NCBI RefSeq assembly: GCF_038002605.1
Contig: NZ_JBBOCT010000001.1
Location: 2,914,001-2,978,000, forward strand
DNA from: Bacillus sp. FSL K6-3431
Lineage (GTDB): Bacteria > Bacillota > Bacilli > Bacillales > Bacillaceae_C
DNA length: 64,000 nt
Direction of reading: 5' to 3'
Made by a program: the position numbers and the translations under genes. The notes below the pieces were generated by a model. It saw only the letters and a program-made list of their open reading frames with translations, was not told the origin of the DNA and did not search any database. Positions 45,489-56,070 of the stretch are shown here, piece by piece. Position 1 is the first letter of the stretch, and every line of letters begins with the position of its first letter.

Positions 45489-46391
45489 TTATTTTATCAG
45501 CTGATTGGCTGCAGCATATGCTCCGCATAAGGCAGCATCATTATGTAGTTGCGCCAACACGAGCTGCGTCGACTGCTTGTAAACATCCATCACTTTTTCA
45601 TCGTATTTTTCCTGCATATCCTTTAAAAATATCTCACCTTGTTCGGTAATTCCACCGCCAATAATAATGATTTCAGGATTATATAAATGGGCAATATTGA
45701 CGAGACCCGTCGCTAAATAGTCTAGGAAAATATGATATGCCTCAAGGGCCATTAGATCGTTTTTATGAACTAGATCCATAATCTCTTTCCCTCTTAATTC
45801 ATGTCCGGAAAGGCTTTTATAAAATCGCACGAGAGCGGAGGTGGATGCGTATCTTTCTAAACAGCCTGCTCCACCACATGGACAGCTTTCACCGTTATGA
45901 ACAATCGACATATGCCCCAGTTCCCCAGCTAAATTACCCGATCCCCTCATTAGCTTTCCATTAATAACCGATGCACCGCCTATCCCTGTACCAAGTGTGA
46001 GAAGCACAACCTCCTGCTTCCCGCGGGCTGCACCAAGCCACATTTCTCCAAGGCAGGCACTTCTGACGTCATTTTCAACGGCCACAGGCAGACCGGTCTT
46101 TGCTTCGAGAATATCAGCAATTCGCAGTCCTGAATAGCCTTTAATATTTGATGAAAAAAGCACTTTTCCTGCAGCATTGTCAACTAAACCACAAGAGGAA
46201 ATACCAATGTTTTTGATTGAATAATGTTGCTTGAAAAATTGGAGTTTTTCATCAATCATTTCTGGAATACTCACTGCTGCATTTTCGAGAGGCGTTTCGA
46301 TTTTCCCAGTTAAAAAAATATCCCCTTCTTCTGTAACTACACCGTATTTAATGAAGGTTCCACCGATATCAAAACAAGCACTATAGTTCAT
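45489..46391 (-). CDS. ROK-family sugar kinase, probable N-acetylgalactosamine kinase
   Basis: A 300-residue ROK kinase. It has an N-terminal phosphate motif (DIGGTFIKYG), ENDVRSACLGE, GTGIGG, the GELGHMSI segment with a zinc histidine, and the zinc motif CPCGGAGCLERYAS. The ROK consensus sits on N-acetylhexosamine kinases as well as glucokinases. As the importers here are ABC type, sugars enter unphosphorylated, so a kinase is needed before AgaS; GalNAc is the expected substrate (inference). I start at the ATG at 46391, eight bases after AGAGGG; a GTG at 46400 overlaps that site. Confidence 0.85.
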   Translation of the reverse strand: MNYSACFDIGGTFIKYGVVTEEGDIFLTGKIETPLENAAVSIPEMIDEKLQFFKQHYSIKNIGISSCGLVDNAAGKVLFSSNIKGYSGLRIADILEAKTGLPVAVENDVRSACLGEMWLGAARGKQEVVLLTLGTGIGGASVINGKLMRGSGNLAGELGHMSIVHNGESCPCGGAGCLERYASTSALVRFYKSLSGHELRGKEIMDLVHKNDLMALEAYHIFLDYLATGLVNIAHLYNPEIIIIGGGITEQGEIFLKDMQEKYDEKVMDVYKQSTQLVLAQLHNDAALCGAYAAANQLIK

Positions 46392-46407
46392 GTAAGTCAC
46401 CCTCTAC

Positions 46408-47349
46408 TTATTTCTTTTCTTGGAGCGCGCAAATTTTTATTTTTGGTAATAATTGCTTAACATTCTTTACTTGGACCGTTCCTGTCGTAGCTTCCATGGC
46501 ATTCGCCATTCCACATGCACAGGCCCACCGTAAGCATTCATCTAAATCGTATTGCTGTTGCAGTGCATATGCCATTCCAGCAACCATACTATCCCCAGAC
46601 CCAACTGGATTTACCGCTGTAATAGCAGGAATTTTCGCTTCCAATATAACTTCTTTACCAACTAGAACAGCACCACCTGCTCCCAAAGAAATGAGGACGT
46701 ATTGGACTCCTTTAGAACAAATTGTTTTGGCAGCCTCCATCATTGATTCGAAAGATAGCTCCGATTCTCCCATATAATGACATAGCTCGGATTGATTCGG
46801 CTTAATCAAGAAAGGTTTCCCTTCGATCCCAAAGTCAAGAGATTTCCCACTTGTGTCCAGCAGAAATGGAATATTTTCTGCTCTAGCTAATTCTCCGATT
46901 TCGCGATAAAAATAAGAAGGTACTCCCATAGGTAAACTTCCAGAGGCAACAATTATCTTTGCCTCCCTTAAAATATGCGTCATTGTTGATCGGAATTTCT
47001 CTATTTCCTCTTCTGTCACAACAGGTCCTTTTTCCATTAATTCAGTCTGAGTGCCCTTCTCTTCATCGATCACCGCAAGACATGTCCTTGTTTCTTCTTT
47101 AATGCTTACAAATGAATGTTGAAGCCCTTGCTGATTTAACTGAGCTTGAACCCAGGCGCCACTTTCTCCACCTAAAAATCCAGTACAAAGTGGTTCACTA
47201 CTAAGCGATTTCAAAACCCTTGATACGTTTAGTCCTTTCCCACCAGCAGTTTTATTACCATTTTCAACTCGATGGCCTTGGTCAATTTTAAAATCCGATA
47301 CGCGATAGGAAACATCAATTGCTGGATTTAATGTTACTGTTACGATCAT
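46408..47349 (-). CDS. PfkB-type tagatose-6-phosphate kinase (LacC-like)
   Basis: A 313-residue sugar phosphate kinase. It has the LacC/FruK start TVTLNPAIDVSYRV, the PfkB signature 1 (GGKGLNVSRVL), and the signature 2 anion hole and catalytic base NPVGSGDSMVAGMA. Its neighbours AgaS and the class II aldolase make D-tagatose-6-phosphate the expected substrate, giving tagatose 1,6-bisphosphate. A 1-phosphofructokinase role is possible on sequence alone. It lies 9 bp after the aldolase in the operon. Confidence 0.85.
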   Translation of the reverse strand: MIVTVTLNPAIDVSYRVSDFKIDQGHRVENGNKTAGGKGLNVSRVLKSLSSEPLCTGFLGGESGAWVQAQLNQQGLQHSFVSIKEETRTCLAVIDEEKGTQTELMEKGPVVTEEEIEKFRSTMTHILREAKIIVASGSLPMGVPSYFYREIGELARAENIPFLLDTSGKSLDFGIEGKPFLIKPNQSELCHYMGESELSFESMMEAAKTICSKGVQYVLISLGAGGAVLVGKEVILEAKIPAITAVNPVGSGDSMVAGMAYALQQQYDLDECLRWACACGMANAMEATTGTVQVKNVKQLLPKIKICALQEKK

Positions 47350-47358
47350 TTATAAGAC

Positions 47359-49375
<2,017 letters not shown>

Positions 49376-49402
49376 TTTCAATCATTCCTTTTCATGTTAT
49401 GT

Positions 49403-49413
49403 CATCACTACCA
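49403..49413. promoter_or_regulatory. GntR/HutC operator candidate before agaS
   Basis: CATCACTACCA differs from TGTCACTACCA (60826) at two positions. It lies 28 bases before agaS and just after the regulator stop codon. Confidence 0.5.
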
Positions 49414-49435
49414 GTTTATTAGCACGAAATGCTGA

Positions 49436-50167
49436 TCATTCTTTCGTGCCGTTCAATTCTACTGAATACGTAAATTTATCGCCTCTTGCAATTGTGACAG
49501 TATACTCAATTACTGAATCATGCTCATACGTAATTCTTTCAATGAAAAGACTTGGTTCCCCTTTTTGAATATTCAGCTGATTCGCTTCACTTTCAGTTGT
49601 AGGAACTGCTTTAAATCTTTCATTCGCCTTCGTGATCATTACATGATACTTATCACGAAATAAGTTATACATAGGTATCTTCTCTAAATCTTCTTCCTTT
49701 AAATTAGGAAATCTACTAATCGGAGCGTAAGATGTCTCGTACATCATCGGTTCATCATCTGCATAGCGTAGCCTAGTGATTTTATAGAGTAAATCAGTCT
49801 CTGTAAGACCCATTTTTTTAGCTGTACTACTACCTGCATTGATTACTTCAAAGGCAAGCACTTTTGATGACGGTATTTTATTAATTTTACTCATTTCTTC
49901 TGTAAAACTATAAAACTTAACAAGGCTTTGCTCTATTACTTTTGGGGAAACAAAAGTACCTTTTCCATGCTGCTTGTAAATAAGTCTTTCTTTTTCAAGC
50001 TCCTGCATCGTTTGTCTAACAGTCGTACGGCTTACATTATACACTTCACATAATTCTCGCTCTGATGGTAGCTTGTCGTGCTCCTTTAATTCTCCAGATT
50101 CAATCTTTTCCAGAATAATGTCCATCAATTGATAATAAAGGGGCAAGCGGCTGTCTTTCTCAATCAT
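49436..50167 (-). CDS. GntR/HutC-family repressor of the galactosamine operon
   Basis: A 243-residue regulator. The wHTH is at about 8-75 (HDKLPSERELCEVYNVSRTTVRQTMQEL), and the UTRA ligand-binding domain follows (YKITRLRYADDEPMMYETSYAP, SLFIERITYEHD). This architecture is shared by NagR/AgaR repressors that bind hexosamine 6-phosphates. AAAGGAG at six bases fixes the ATG at 50167. It lies directly upstream of agaS on the same strand, with similar operator-like sites before itself, before agaS and before importer 4. Galactosamine 6-phosphate or its N-acetyl form is the expected inducer (inference). Confidence 0.9.
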   Translation of the reverse strand: MIEKDSRLPLYYQLMDIILEKIESGELKEHDKLPSERELCEVYNVSRTTVRQTMQELEKERLIYKQHGKGTFVSPKVIEQSLVKFYSFTEEMSKINKIPSSKVLAFEVINAGSSTAKKMGLTETDLLYKITRLRYADDEPMMYETSYAPISRFPNLKEEDLEKIPMYNLFRDKYHVMITKANERFKAVPTTESEANQLNIQKGEPSLFIERITYEHDSVIEYTVTIARGDKFTYSVELNGTKE

Positions 50168-50273
50168 GTTTATCTCCTTTAACACATTTCTTACTCCTAA
50201 TTGTACAAAACTATTCCTAAAAACACATCTTTAATTTGCTTATAATTTTACCCCTCTTGTATCACTGTTACGT

Positions 50274-50284
50274 TGTCATTACCA
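50274..50284. promoter_or_regulatory. GntR/HutC operator candidate before its own gene
   Basis: TGTCATTACCA, about 107 bases before the regulator start, matching the site at 60826 in 10 of 11 bases. Confidence 0.55.
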
Positions 50285-50336
50285 GTTAGGTTAATTGTAT
50301 CACTTGGTTAAATGATTTAAAAGGATTTATTATCTT

Positions 50337-50354
50337 ATTCAAAACGTTTGAATT
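50337..50354. promoter_or_regulatory. LacI-type operator-like palindrome
   Basis: ATTCAAAACGTTTGAATT is near-symmetric around a CG centre and shares AAAACGTTTG with 19636-19645 (minus strand). It lies upstream of the GntR/HutC gene. The rest of 50186-50479 shows no gene. Confidence 0.35.
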
Positions 50355-50479
50355 CATAAATCACCTTTTTAAAGTACTTTACAATGAATAAAGCATCATT
50401 GATTTATGAATTTCTGCTACCATGCTTAGTTACATTTATAACTTAAAACAAGTTCAGTATTATTATACTTTCACGCCAT

Positions 50480-50507
50480 AAAAGACAGGTTGCCAAACCT
50501 GTCTTTT
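50480..50507 (-). terminator. Terminator of the importer 4 operon
   Basis: A 12-bp perfect stem AAAAGACAGGTT / AACCTGTCTTTT with a 4-base loop, 29 bp after the GH-A stop codon. Confidence 0.85.
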
Positions 50508-50535
50508 GCAAGCAATCCTCAGGTGGAGTGTCTAA

Positions 50536-52473
50536 CTAAAAGCCAATCCGTGGAATCTCCTCAGCATGATCTGAATATGGCTTTTCAATTCCTGCAGCTA
50601 CATCATATATTCTCTCATGTGCTTCGGTAATACCCTCCACAAAGTCTTTATAAGGTCTATGACAAATATCTACTACACCTATTTGGAAGTTCTCCCCATC
50701 AAAACGCCCTAATACAGCTTGATCATTTAAAGTGAAATAATGTGTACCAATGAGATCTGGCATTGCTGCTGCATTCTCAATATAGTACCGATAGGCTTTT
50801 GCTCTTTCAGCTTGAGTAGTTACTCCCTTTAATCCTGTTGATGGCAACCCTACATCTATTGCACCAAAGTGGAATTCTCCGATTAAAACGGGGAGTCCGG
50901 ATTTTTTGCTGACATTCATAATATCCGCTTGATTCGGGGCCATCGAATAGTTATTTAATGTGAAGACATCAAAAAGTTTACTACCTTCAAAAATATTATC
51001 CGTTGAAATCCAGGCATATCTCATTCCAAGATTTAAATGGTGCTGATCTATCTCTTTTACAGCATCGCAAACTACTTTTGTATACTGATATACCAATTCT
51101 TTTGTAAAATTCTCTAAATCTAGTTTAGCTTGCTTTGAAAATGTGGATGGCTTTTTCATCGGGATGAGCAAATCCTCAAATTGATGTAGATTCATATTCC
51201 ATGACTTATTAAATTGTTGAATATCATCCTTATACTTTTCTTTCATTTTGTTCATAAAAATATACTTTGATTCCAGGATCTCTTCTTTCTCCATTAATTC
51301 TTCAGCAAGATTTACATCTCCAGCGAAAGCCCAAAGGGGTTCGTTCGTTAAAAAATAGCCAATCATATATGGATCTTCCCTAAATTCCTCAAGTTGTTTA
51401 GCAAATTTCTTTGCTCCTGCGATGTATTCTTGGCTAAAAGCATCAGGAAAGTCTCTGAAAATAGTTTTTTTAGTACTTGGAAATCCACTTAATGGCAAGA
51501 CATACGGAATATTTGCTTTTTTGATAAAATCCAATGAAGACCAGTTGCCAATTGTGTTAAATCTCCATTGCTTCATTCTATCCCTTGTCATTTCTATCCA
51601 TGATTCTATATAGTCTTCTCCAAAAGCCCTGATTAAATTAGCTAAAGAAAAGTCTCCGTAATGTGAACCTTTTTCGTCCATATAATACATATCTTGAAAT
51701 TCTTTTGTCTTGTCTGGAAGCCATTCATAAAACTTTTCTATTCCATCAAGTAGAGCTTGTACTTCAGGTCTAACGCAATCTAGTCCAGTACTCCAAAATG
51801 CATATCCTTCAGGATCAACTAACCACCATCGCTTCCCATCATGTTCAGTCCGAAAAAATCCAGTACCTTCAAACTGTTTATTTCTCCACCCACCGTATTT
51901 GCTCCAGTCTGTAGGAAACTCATTTTTTTGATTCAACTGTGATTGCAAATAAGTTAATAATTCTTCTTCTCCTTTTGTTTTCCCTTGCCAATCTTTTGTT
52001 TTGTTCTGACCATATGCGTCTACTAGTATCTGTTCAGGTAATAAATAATTCGGTTCTTCTGAATCAAGATACATTTCTTTTATCATGAAAGATTGGGATT
52101 GATGGCTACTACACGTTCCTATGGATATACGTGTAATCTCACTCTTATTTATTTTTGTTCCAGAAATAAGCGTTTTTAATTTTCCTGGTGTTCTAGACAA
52201 AAATACATTTTGTGCATCCAATGCAGATAAAGGAAATGCCACAATCACTTCCATCTGTGGAATTGTCCCAATATGTACTTGCAAACACTCGCCTTGAGCA
52301 TTGTAAAATTTAATAATTAAAGGTACCAACCATTCGTTTTGTGTATCTATACTGCATACGAGAAATGCAGCATCGTGCCAATTTAATTCCTCAATTTTTG
52401 ATAAAAAGACTTCTCCTCCGGCTTTTGAAAACTCGAACCTACTTTGCTCTAAACTTATGATTTGCTTCTTCAT
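50536..52473 (-). CDS. Clan GH-A hydrolase, GH50 agarase-like, cytoplasmic
   Basis: A 645-residue protein. Residues 1-140 form a beta-sandwich like the CBM-like domain of GH50 agarases. The barrel begins with GTGFFRTEHDGKRWWLVDPEGYAFWSTGLDCV (split here: residues 203-212, 215-225 and 226-234). The acid-base glutamate is E378 (FLTNEP) and the nucleophile E533 (LIGEFHFGA), the clan GH-A arrangement. GH50 members cleave beta-galactosidic bonds in agarose. With no signal peptide and a sulfatase directly upstream, an intracellular exo-acting enzyme on a sulfated galactose- or hexuronate-containing oligosaccharide is more likely than agar degradation (inference). Last gene of the importer 4 operon. 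Confidence 0.75.
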   Translation of the reverse strand: MKKQIISLEQSRFEFSKAGGEVFLSKIEELNWHDAAFLVCSIDTQNEWLVPLIIKFYNAQGECLQVHIGTIPQMEVIVAFPLSALDAQNVFLSRTPGKLKTLISGTKINKSEITRISIGTCSSHQSQSFMIKEMYLDSEEPNYLLPEQILVDAYGQNKTKDWQGKTKGEEELLTYLQSQLNQKNEFPTDWSKYGGWRNKQFEGTGFFRTEHDGKRWWLVDPEGYAFWSTGLDCVRPEVQALLDGIEKFYEWLPDKTKEFQDMYYMDEKGSHYGDFSLANLIRAFGEDYIESWIEMTRDRMKQWRFNTIGNWSSLDFIKKANIPYVLPLSGFPSTKKTIFRDFPDAFSQEYIAGAKKFAKQLEEFREDPYMIGYFLTNEPLWAFAGDVNLAEELMEKEEILESKYIFMNKMKEKYKDDIQQFNKSWNMNLHQFEDLLIPMKKPSTFSKQAKLDLENFTKELVYQYTKVVCDAVKEIDQHHLNLGMRYAWISTDNIFEGSKLFDVFTLNNYSMAPNQADIMNVSKKSGLPVLIGEFHFGAIDVGLPSTGLKGVTTQAERAKAYRYYIENAAAMPDLIGTHYFTLNDQAVLGRFDGENFQIGVVDICHRPYKDFVEGITEAHERIYDVAAGIEKPYSDHAEEIPRIGF

Positions 52474-52519
52474 AATATCTCCCTATATAACATTCATTCT
52501 ATTCATGATTGAAGTGTTT

Positions 52520-53992
52520 TTAATTATTACTTTTTAAGATATACCTTTCACTTTCCGCATGTACTTCTTTTCCTTCTGAATAAATACCAGGCCTTCTTAG
52601 CTGCCCAAACCCCGAAAGAGGTTCCTTTGTTGCATCTATGCTTGGGTCAACGTACTGATGAAACCATTTCTCCATTTCGTTTTTCAGCTTTTCAGTGATA
52701 TCTGCATATTCACTTTTCCCATATACATTATTGTCTTCATTTGGATCTACTAGTAAATTGTAAAGCTCGTGGGGACCATATGGATATCTATGAATATATT
52801 TCCATTGCTTATTTCTAATCATCCGAACCGGTCCATATTCATCAAATACAACGATACTCTCATTTTGTTTTAGACTTTCACCTTTTAAGGCATGAACAAA
52901 ACTATCCCCAGGGAGATGTTTATATTTCGATATATCGATCTGCAAATAATCTAATATTGTTGGAAAAAAATCATATTGACTTAGTAATTGATCAGAGACT
53001 TTGTTTTCTGGAAATTCCTTTGGATAGGAAACAATAAATGGAACTTTTATCGACGTATCAAACATATTCTGTGGAAAAGTCCCATTTCCTTTCCCCCAAA
53101 TACCATGATGCCCCATATTCATACCATTATCTGATGTGAAAATGATGATCGTATCATCTATTAAGTCTTTCTCTTCTAGGTAGTTCATTAACCGTCCAAC
53201 ATTTTTATCCATCGCTGTAATAGAAGCATAGTAGCCTCTTAATAACTCTTTTCTTTTTTCCCCAGTTCCATGAGGTGCAGTATCTACTTGCCACGGATGA
53301 ATAGGCAAATCCGGCAGTACGTTAAAATCATTATCTCTATACAAATCAATAAACTCTTTAGGATGATTATCCTCATCCCAAGGACTGTGAGGTGCAGTAT
53401 AGTGGACACTTAAATAAAATGGCTCCTTTTCCGCACTCAATTCCTCCATAAAATCAATCGCCTTGTCGGTAATAACATCAGTAATATAATTATTTTCAAA
53501 ATGGATCTTACCATCAAATACCATATCACCGTTATAATACCCGCAACCACCTCTTGCGATAGTAAACCACTTCGAATAGCCTTGCTGAGGGTGAACACTA
53601 TCACCTAAATGCCATTTTCCAGAAAGTGCACAATTATAGCCGTTCTCAGACAGCACATCTGTATACGTTACTTGATCTTTTAAATACTCGATTGCCTTGT
53701 GTTCACTTGCAAATATAGGATTATCTTTTAGCTCAGGAAAAGCTTCCATATCAATATTTCCACCTCTAAGCCAATCTTGGATCCCATGTGCCGAAGGTAT
53801 GTTGCCCGTCATCAGTGACGCCCTTGCTGGTGAACAAACTGGGGATGCACAAAAGAAATTTTCAAACTGAATGCCTTTGTTCGCTATTTTATCAATATTT
53901 GGCGTGTACAAATCACTAGTACCCGCACAGTTCAAAGCCCAAGCACCTTGATCATCAGTTAAAACAAATAAAATGTTCGGTTTTTTACTCAT
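52520..53992 (-). CDS. Sulfatase 4, cysteine-type, cytoplasmic
   Basis: A 490-residue type I sulfatase. The formylglycine motif is C53-S-P-A-R57 followed by ASLMTG; metal ligands are in LTDDQG and TSDNGMNMGHHG, and GKWHLGDS carries the conserved lysine and histidine. TDDQG with SDNG places it near the arylsulfatase A/choline-sulfatase-like group rather than with sulfatases 1-3, which use SDHG. No signal peptide. AGGTGG precedes the ATG. Between the importer 4 permease and the GH50-like gene. Confidence 0.9.
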   Translation of the reverse strand: MSKKPNILFVLTDDQGAWALNCAGTSDLYTPNIDKIANKGIQFENFFCASPVCSPARASLMTGNIPSAHGIQDWLRGGNIDMEAFPELKDNPIFASEHKAIEYLKDQVTYTDVLSENGYNCALSGKWHLGDSVHPQQGYSKWFTIARGGCGYYNGDMVFDGKIHFENNYITDVITDKAIDFMEELSAEKEPFYLSVHYTAPHSPWDEDNHPKEFIDLYRDNDFNVLPDLPIHPWQVDTAPHGTGEKRKELLRGYYASITAMDKNVGRLMNYLEEKDLIDDTIIIFTSDNGMNMGHHGIWGKGNGTFPQNMFDTSIKVPFIVSYPKEFPENKVSDQLLSQYDFFPTILDYLQIDISKYKHLPGDSFVHALKGESLKQNESIVVFDEYGPVRMIRNKQWKYIHRYPYGPHELYNLLVDPNEDNNVYGKSEYADITEKLKNEMEKWFHQYVDPSIDATKEPLSGFGQLRRPGIYSEGKEVHAESERYILKSNN

Positions 53993-54077
53993 TGATAGAC
54001 CACCTATCTTAATAATTTATTTAAAGTATATAAAAACTCACTTCGATATCCAACTAAAATGGGAGTTTGATATTTTC

Positions 54078-54959
54078 TTATTCTTTCACAGATCCGAGAA
54101 CCAATCCTTTGACAAAGTATTTTTGTAGGAACGGATAGACCATTAGAATGGGTAGAGCACCAATAAATATTTGGGCTGATTTAGAAGTTCTTTCTGAAAG
54201 ATTCTTTACTTCTTCTGGATCCACATTCATTTGTGATAGATCTTGTTGAACGATGATTGTTTGAAGAAAGGTAGACAATGGATATTTAGTAGCATCTGTC
54301 ATATAAATAAGTCCATCAAACCATGAATTCCATTGTGTTACCATGGTAAATAATCCGATCGTTGCTAATGCTGGCATTGAGATTGGGAGATATACACTAA
54401 ATAAAATTCTAAAATGCCCTGCACCATCCATAAAGGCTGCCTCTTCTAACGTTTTAGGTACCCCGGTTCTAAAGAAGTTCATTAACAAGATCATGTTGAA
54501 TACATTGATGGCTGTTGGAAGTACTAGAGCCCAATATGAATTTATTAATCCTAATTTTTGAATTAATATGTATGATGGTATAAGTCCACCGTTGAATAGC
54601 ATGATAAAGATAAAGAAAAAAACATATAATTTTCTTCCTTTAAAGTCATGATCGTCTTTTGACAAGGAATAAGCGGCAAAAACAATACAGATCATACTAA
54701 CAAGTGTTCCTAAAACAGTACGATAAATCCCATTCCATAAGGAGCCAATAAAGCGGTCATTACCAAGTGTCTTCCCCCACGCATCAAATGTAAAATCAAT
54801 TGGTATGAGAGAAACAAGGTTCGCATTTGCCGCCGCTGATCCACTAAATGAAATGGCAAGAATATGCACTAACGGAATAATACATACTATTCCTAATAAC
54901 AATAAGAATGTATAGTTGAAAATAGTAAATATCGTATATGGCATACTTTTATAATGCAT
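54078..54959 (-). CDS. ABC importer 4, LplC-type permease
   Basis: A 293-residue permease with six membrane segments, EAA loop EAAFMDGAGHFRILFSVYLP, and C-terminus KGLVLGSVKE. The ATG at 54959 is preceded by a run of nine G on the minus strand that serves as Shine-Dalgarno sequence. An in-frame start at 55010 would overlap LplB. It follows LplB by 16 bp. Confidence 0.92.
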   Translation of the reverse strand: MHYKSMPYTIFTIFNYTFLLLLGIVCIIPLVHILAISFSGSAAANANLVSLIPIDFTFDAWGKTLGNDRFIGSLWNGIYRTVLGTLVSMICIVFAAYSLSKDDHDFKGRKLYVFFFIFIMLFNGGLIPSYILIQKLGLINSYWALVLPTAINVFNMILLMNFFRTGVPKTLEEAAFMDGAGHFRILFSVYLPISMPALATIGLFTMVTQWNSWFDGLIYMTDATKYPLSTFLQTIIVQQDLSQMNVDPEEVKNLSERTSKSAQIFIGALPILMVYPFLQKYFVKGLVLGSVKE

Positions 54960-54965
54960 GATTTT

Positions 54966-54974
54966 CCCCCCCCC
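54966..54974 (-). other. Nine-base G homopolymer forming the ribosome binding site of LplC 4
   Basis: The minus strand reads AAAG-run-AAAATC before the ATG at 54959. It sits between the LplB stop and the LplC start, and length changes here would alter the Shine-Dalgarno strength and spacing. Confidence 0.7.
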
Positions 54975-54975
54975 T

Positions 54976-55947
54976 TTAGAAAATACGATAGTTTGCATAT
55001 TTATATGCAAGACGATAACCAGTTACAATTAGTATAAAGCCGATTACAGATTTAAATAATCCAACCGCAGTGGCGAAACTGAATTGGCCACCTAGTAATC
55101 CCATTCGATAAACATAAGTATCGATAATATCCCCTTTTTCATAGACAAGTGGATTATATAAGTTAAAGATTTGGTCGAAACCTGCATTTAATGTATTTCC
55201 TAATGCAAGGGTTGCAACTACAACGGTAATCGGTATCAGTGAAGGCAATGTAATATGTAAAACTTGCTGAAAACGGTTAGCTCCGTCAATCGTAGCTGCT
55301 TCATAAAGGTCTGGATTAATACCCGAAAGAGCTGCTAAAAAGATGACGGCTCCAAATCCAAAATCTTTCCATACGTCACTTATGATGACAGTAAATCTAA
55401 ACCAGTCCCCATCACCTAGGAAAAATATCGGCTTCATACCAAATAATGAACCAAGTACATTATTTATAATTCCGCCATCGACGGACAGCATATCAAGCAA
55501 AATCCCTCCAAGAATGACCCATGATAAGAAGTGTGGCAAGTAAACAAAAGTCTGGATCGCCCGCTTGAAGAACATTTTTCGCACTTCATTTAATAACAGC
55601 GCAAATATAATCGGGATGATTAAATTAAAAAATATCTTTAACGATGAAATGATTAACGTATTCCAAATGACCTGTCTGGCATCATCAAATTCTATCATTT
55701 GCCTGAACTGTTCCAGACCAACCCATGTAGATTCAGAAAAACCTAAATAAGGTTTAAAATCCATAAAAGCCATGATCACACCTGGAAGTGGTGCATAGTT
55801 AAAAACAAGTGCCAATATTACCGCTGGTAGCATAAATACATGTAATGGCCACGTACGTTTTAAATTCCACTTCTGCTTTACTTTTATTTTTGTGTTCTTC
55901 TCAACTAAAACAGAAGGTTTTTGTGTTATCTTCACTTTTGATTCCAT
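54976..55947 (-). CDS. ABC importer 4, LplB-type permease
   Basis: A 323-residue permease with a 30-residue lysine-rich cytoplasmic tail, six membrane segments and EAA loop EAATIDGANRFQQVLHITLP. AAAGGACAGGTG lies before the ATG. A perfect cre site and a possible -10 box lie just upstream, so the permease, sulfatase and hydrolase genes may also have their own promoter, separate from the lipoprotein and two-component genes. Confidence 0.92.
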   Translation of the reverse strand: MESKVKITQKPSVLVEKNTKIKVKQKWNLKRTWPLHVFMLPAVILALVFNYAPLPGVIMAFMDFKPYLGFSESTWVGLEQFRQMIEFDDARQVIWNTLIISSLKIFFNLIIPIIFALLLNEVRKMFFKRAIQTFVYLPHFLSWVILGGILLDMLSVDGGIINNVLGSLFGMKPIFFLGDGDWFRFTVIISDVWKDFGFGAVIFLAALSGINPDLYEAATIDGANRFQQVLHITLPSLIPITVVVATLALGNTLNAGFDQIFNLYNPLVYEKGDIIDTYVYRMGLLGGQFSFATAVGLFKSVIGFILIVTGYRLAYKYANYRIF

Positions 55948-55971
55948 CGTTATTCACCTGTCCTTTCGAAC

Positions 55972-55985
55972 TGTAAGCGTTTTCT
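55972..55985. promoter_or_regulatory. CcpA cre site, full consensus match
   Basis: TGTAAGCGTTTTCT fits TGWAARCGYTWNCW at all 14 positions. It lies 24 bases before the LplB start. On the minus strand a TATAAT box lies about 10 bases upstream of it, so CcpA would block transcription right at the promoter. Confidence 0.65.
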
Positions 55986-56070
55986 ATTCATATGCTAATT
56001 ATAAATTCTACTTTACATATTGGACAGAGGATATTCTTAAGAATTATAAGAGTATTTTAATTACTTCTTG

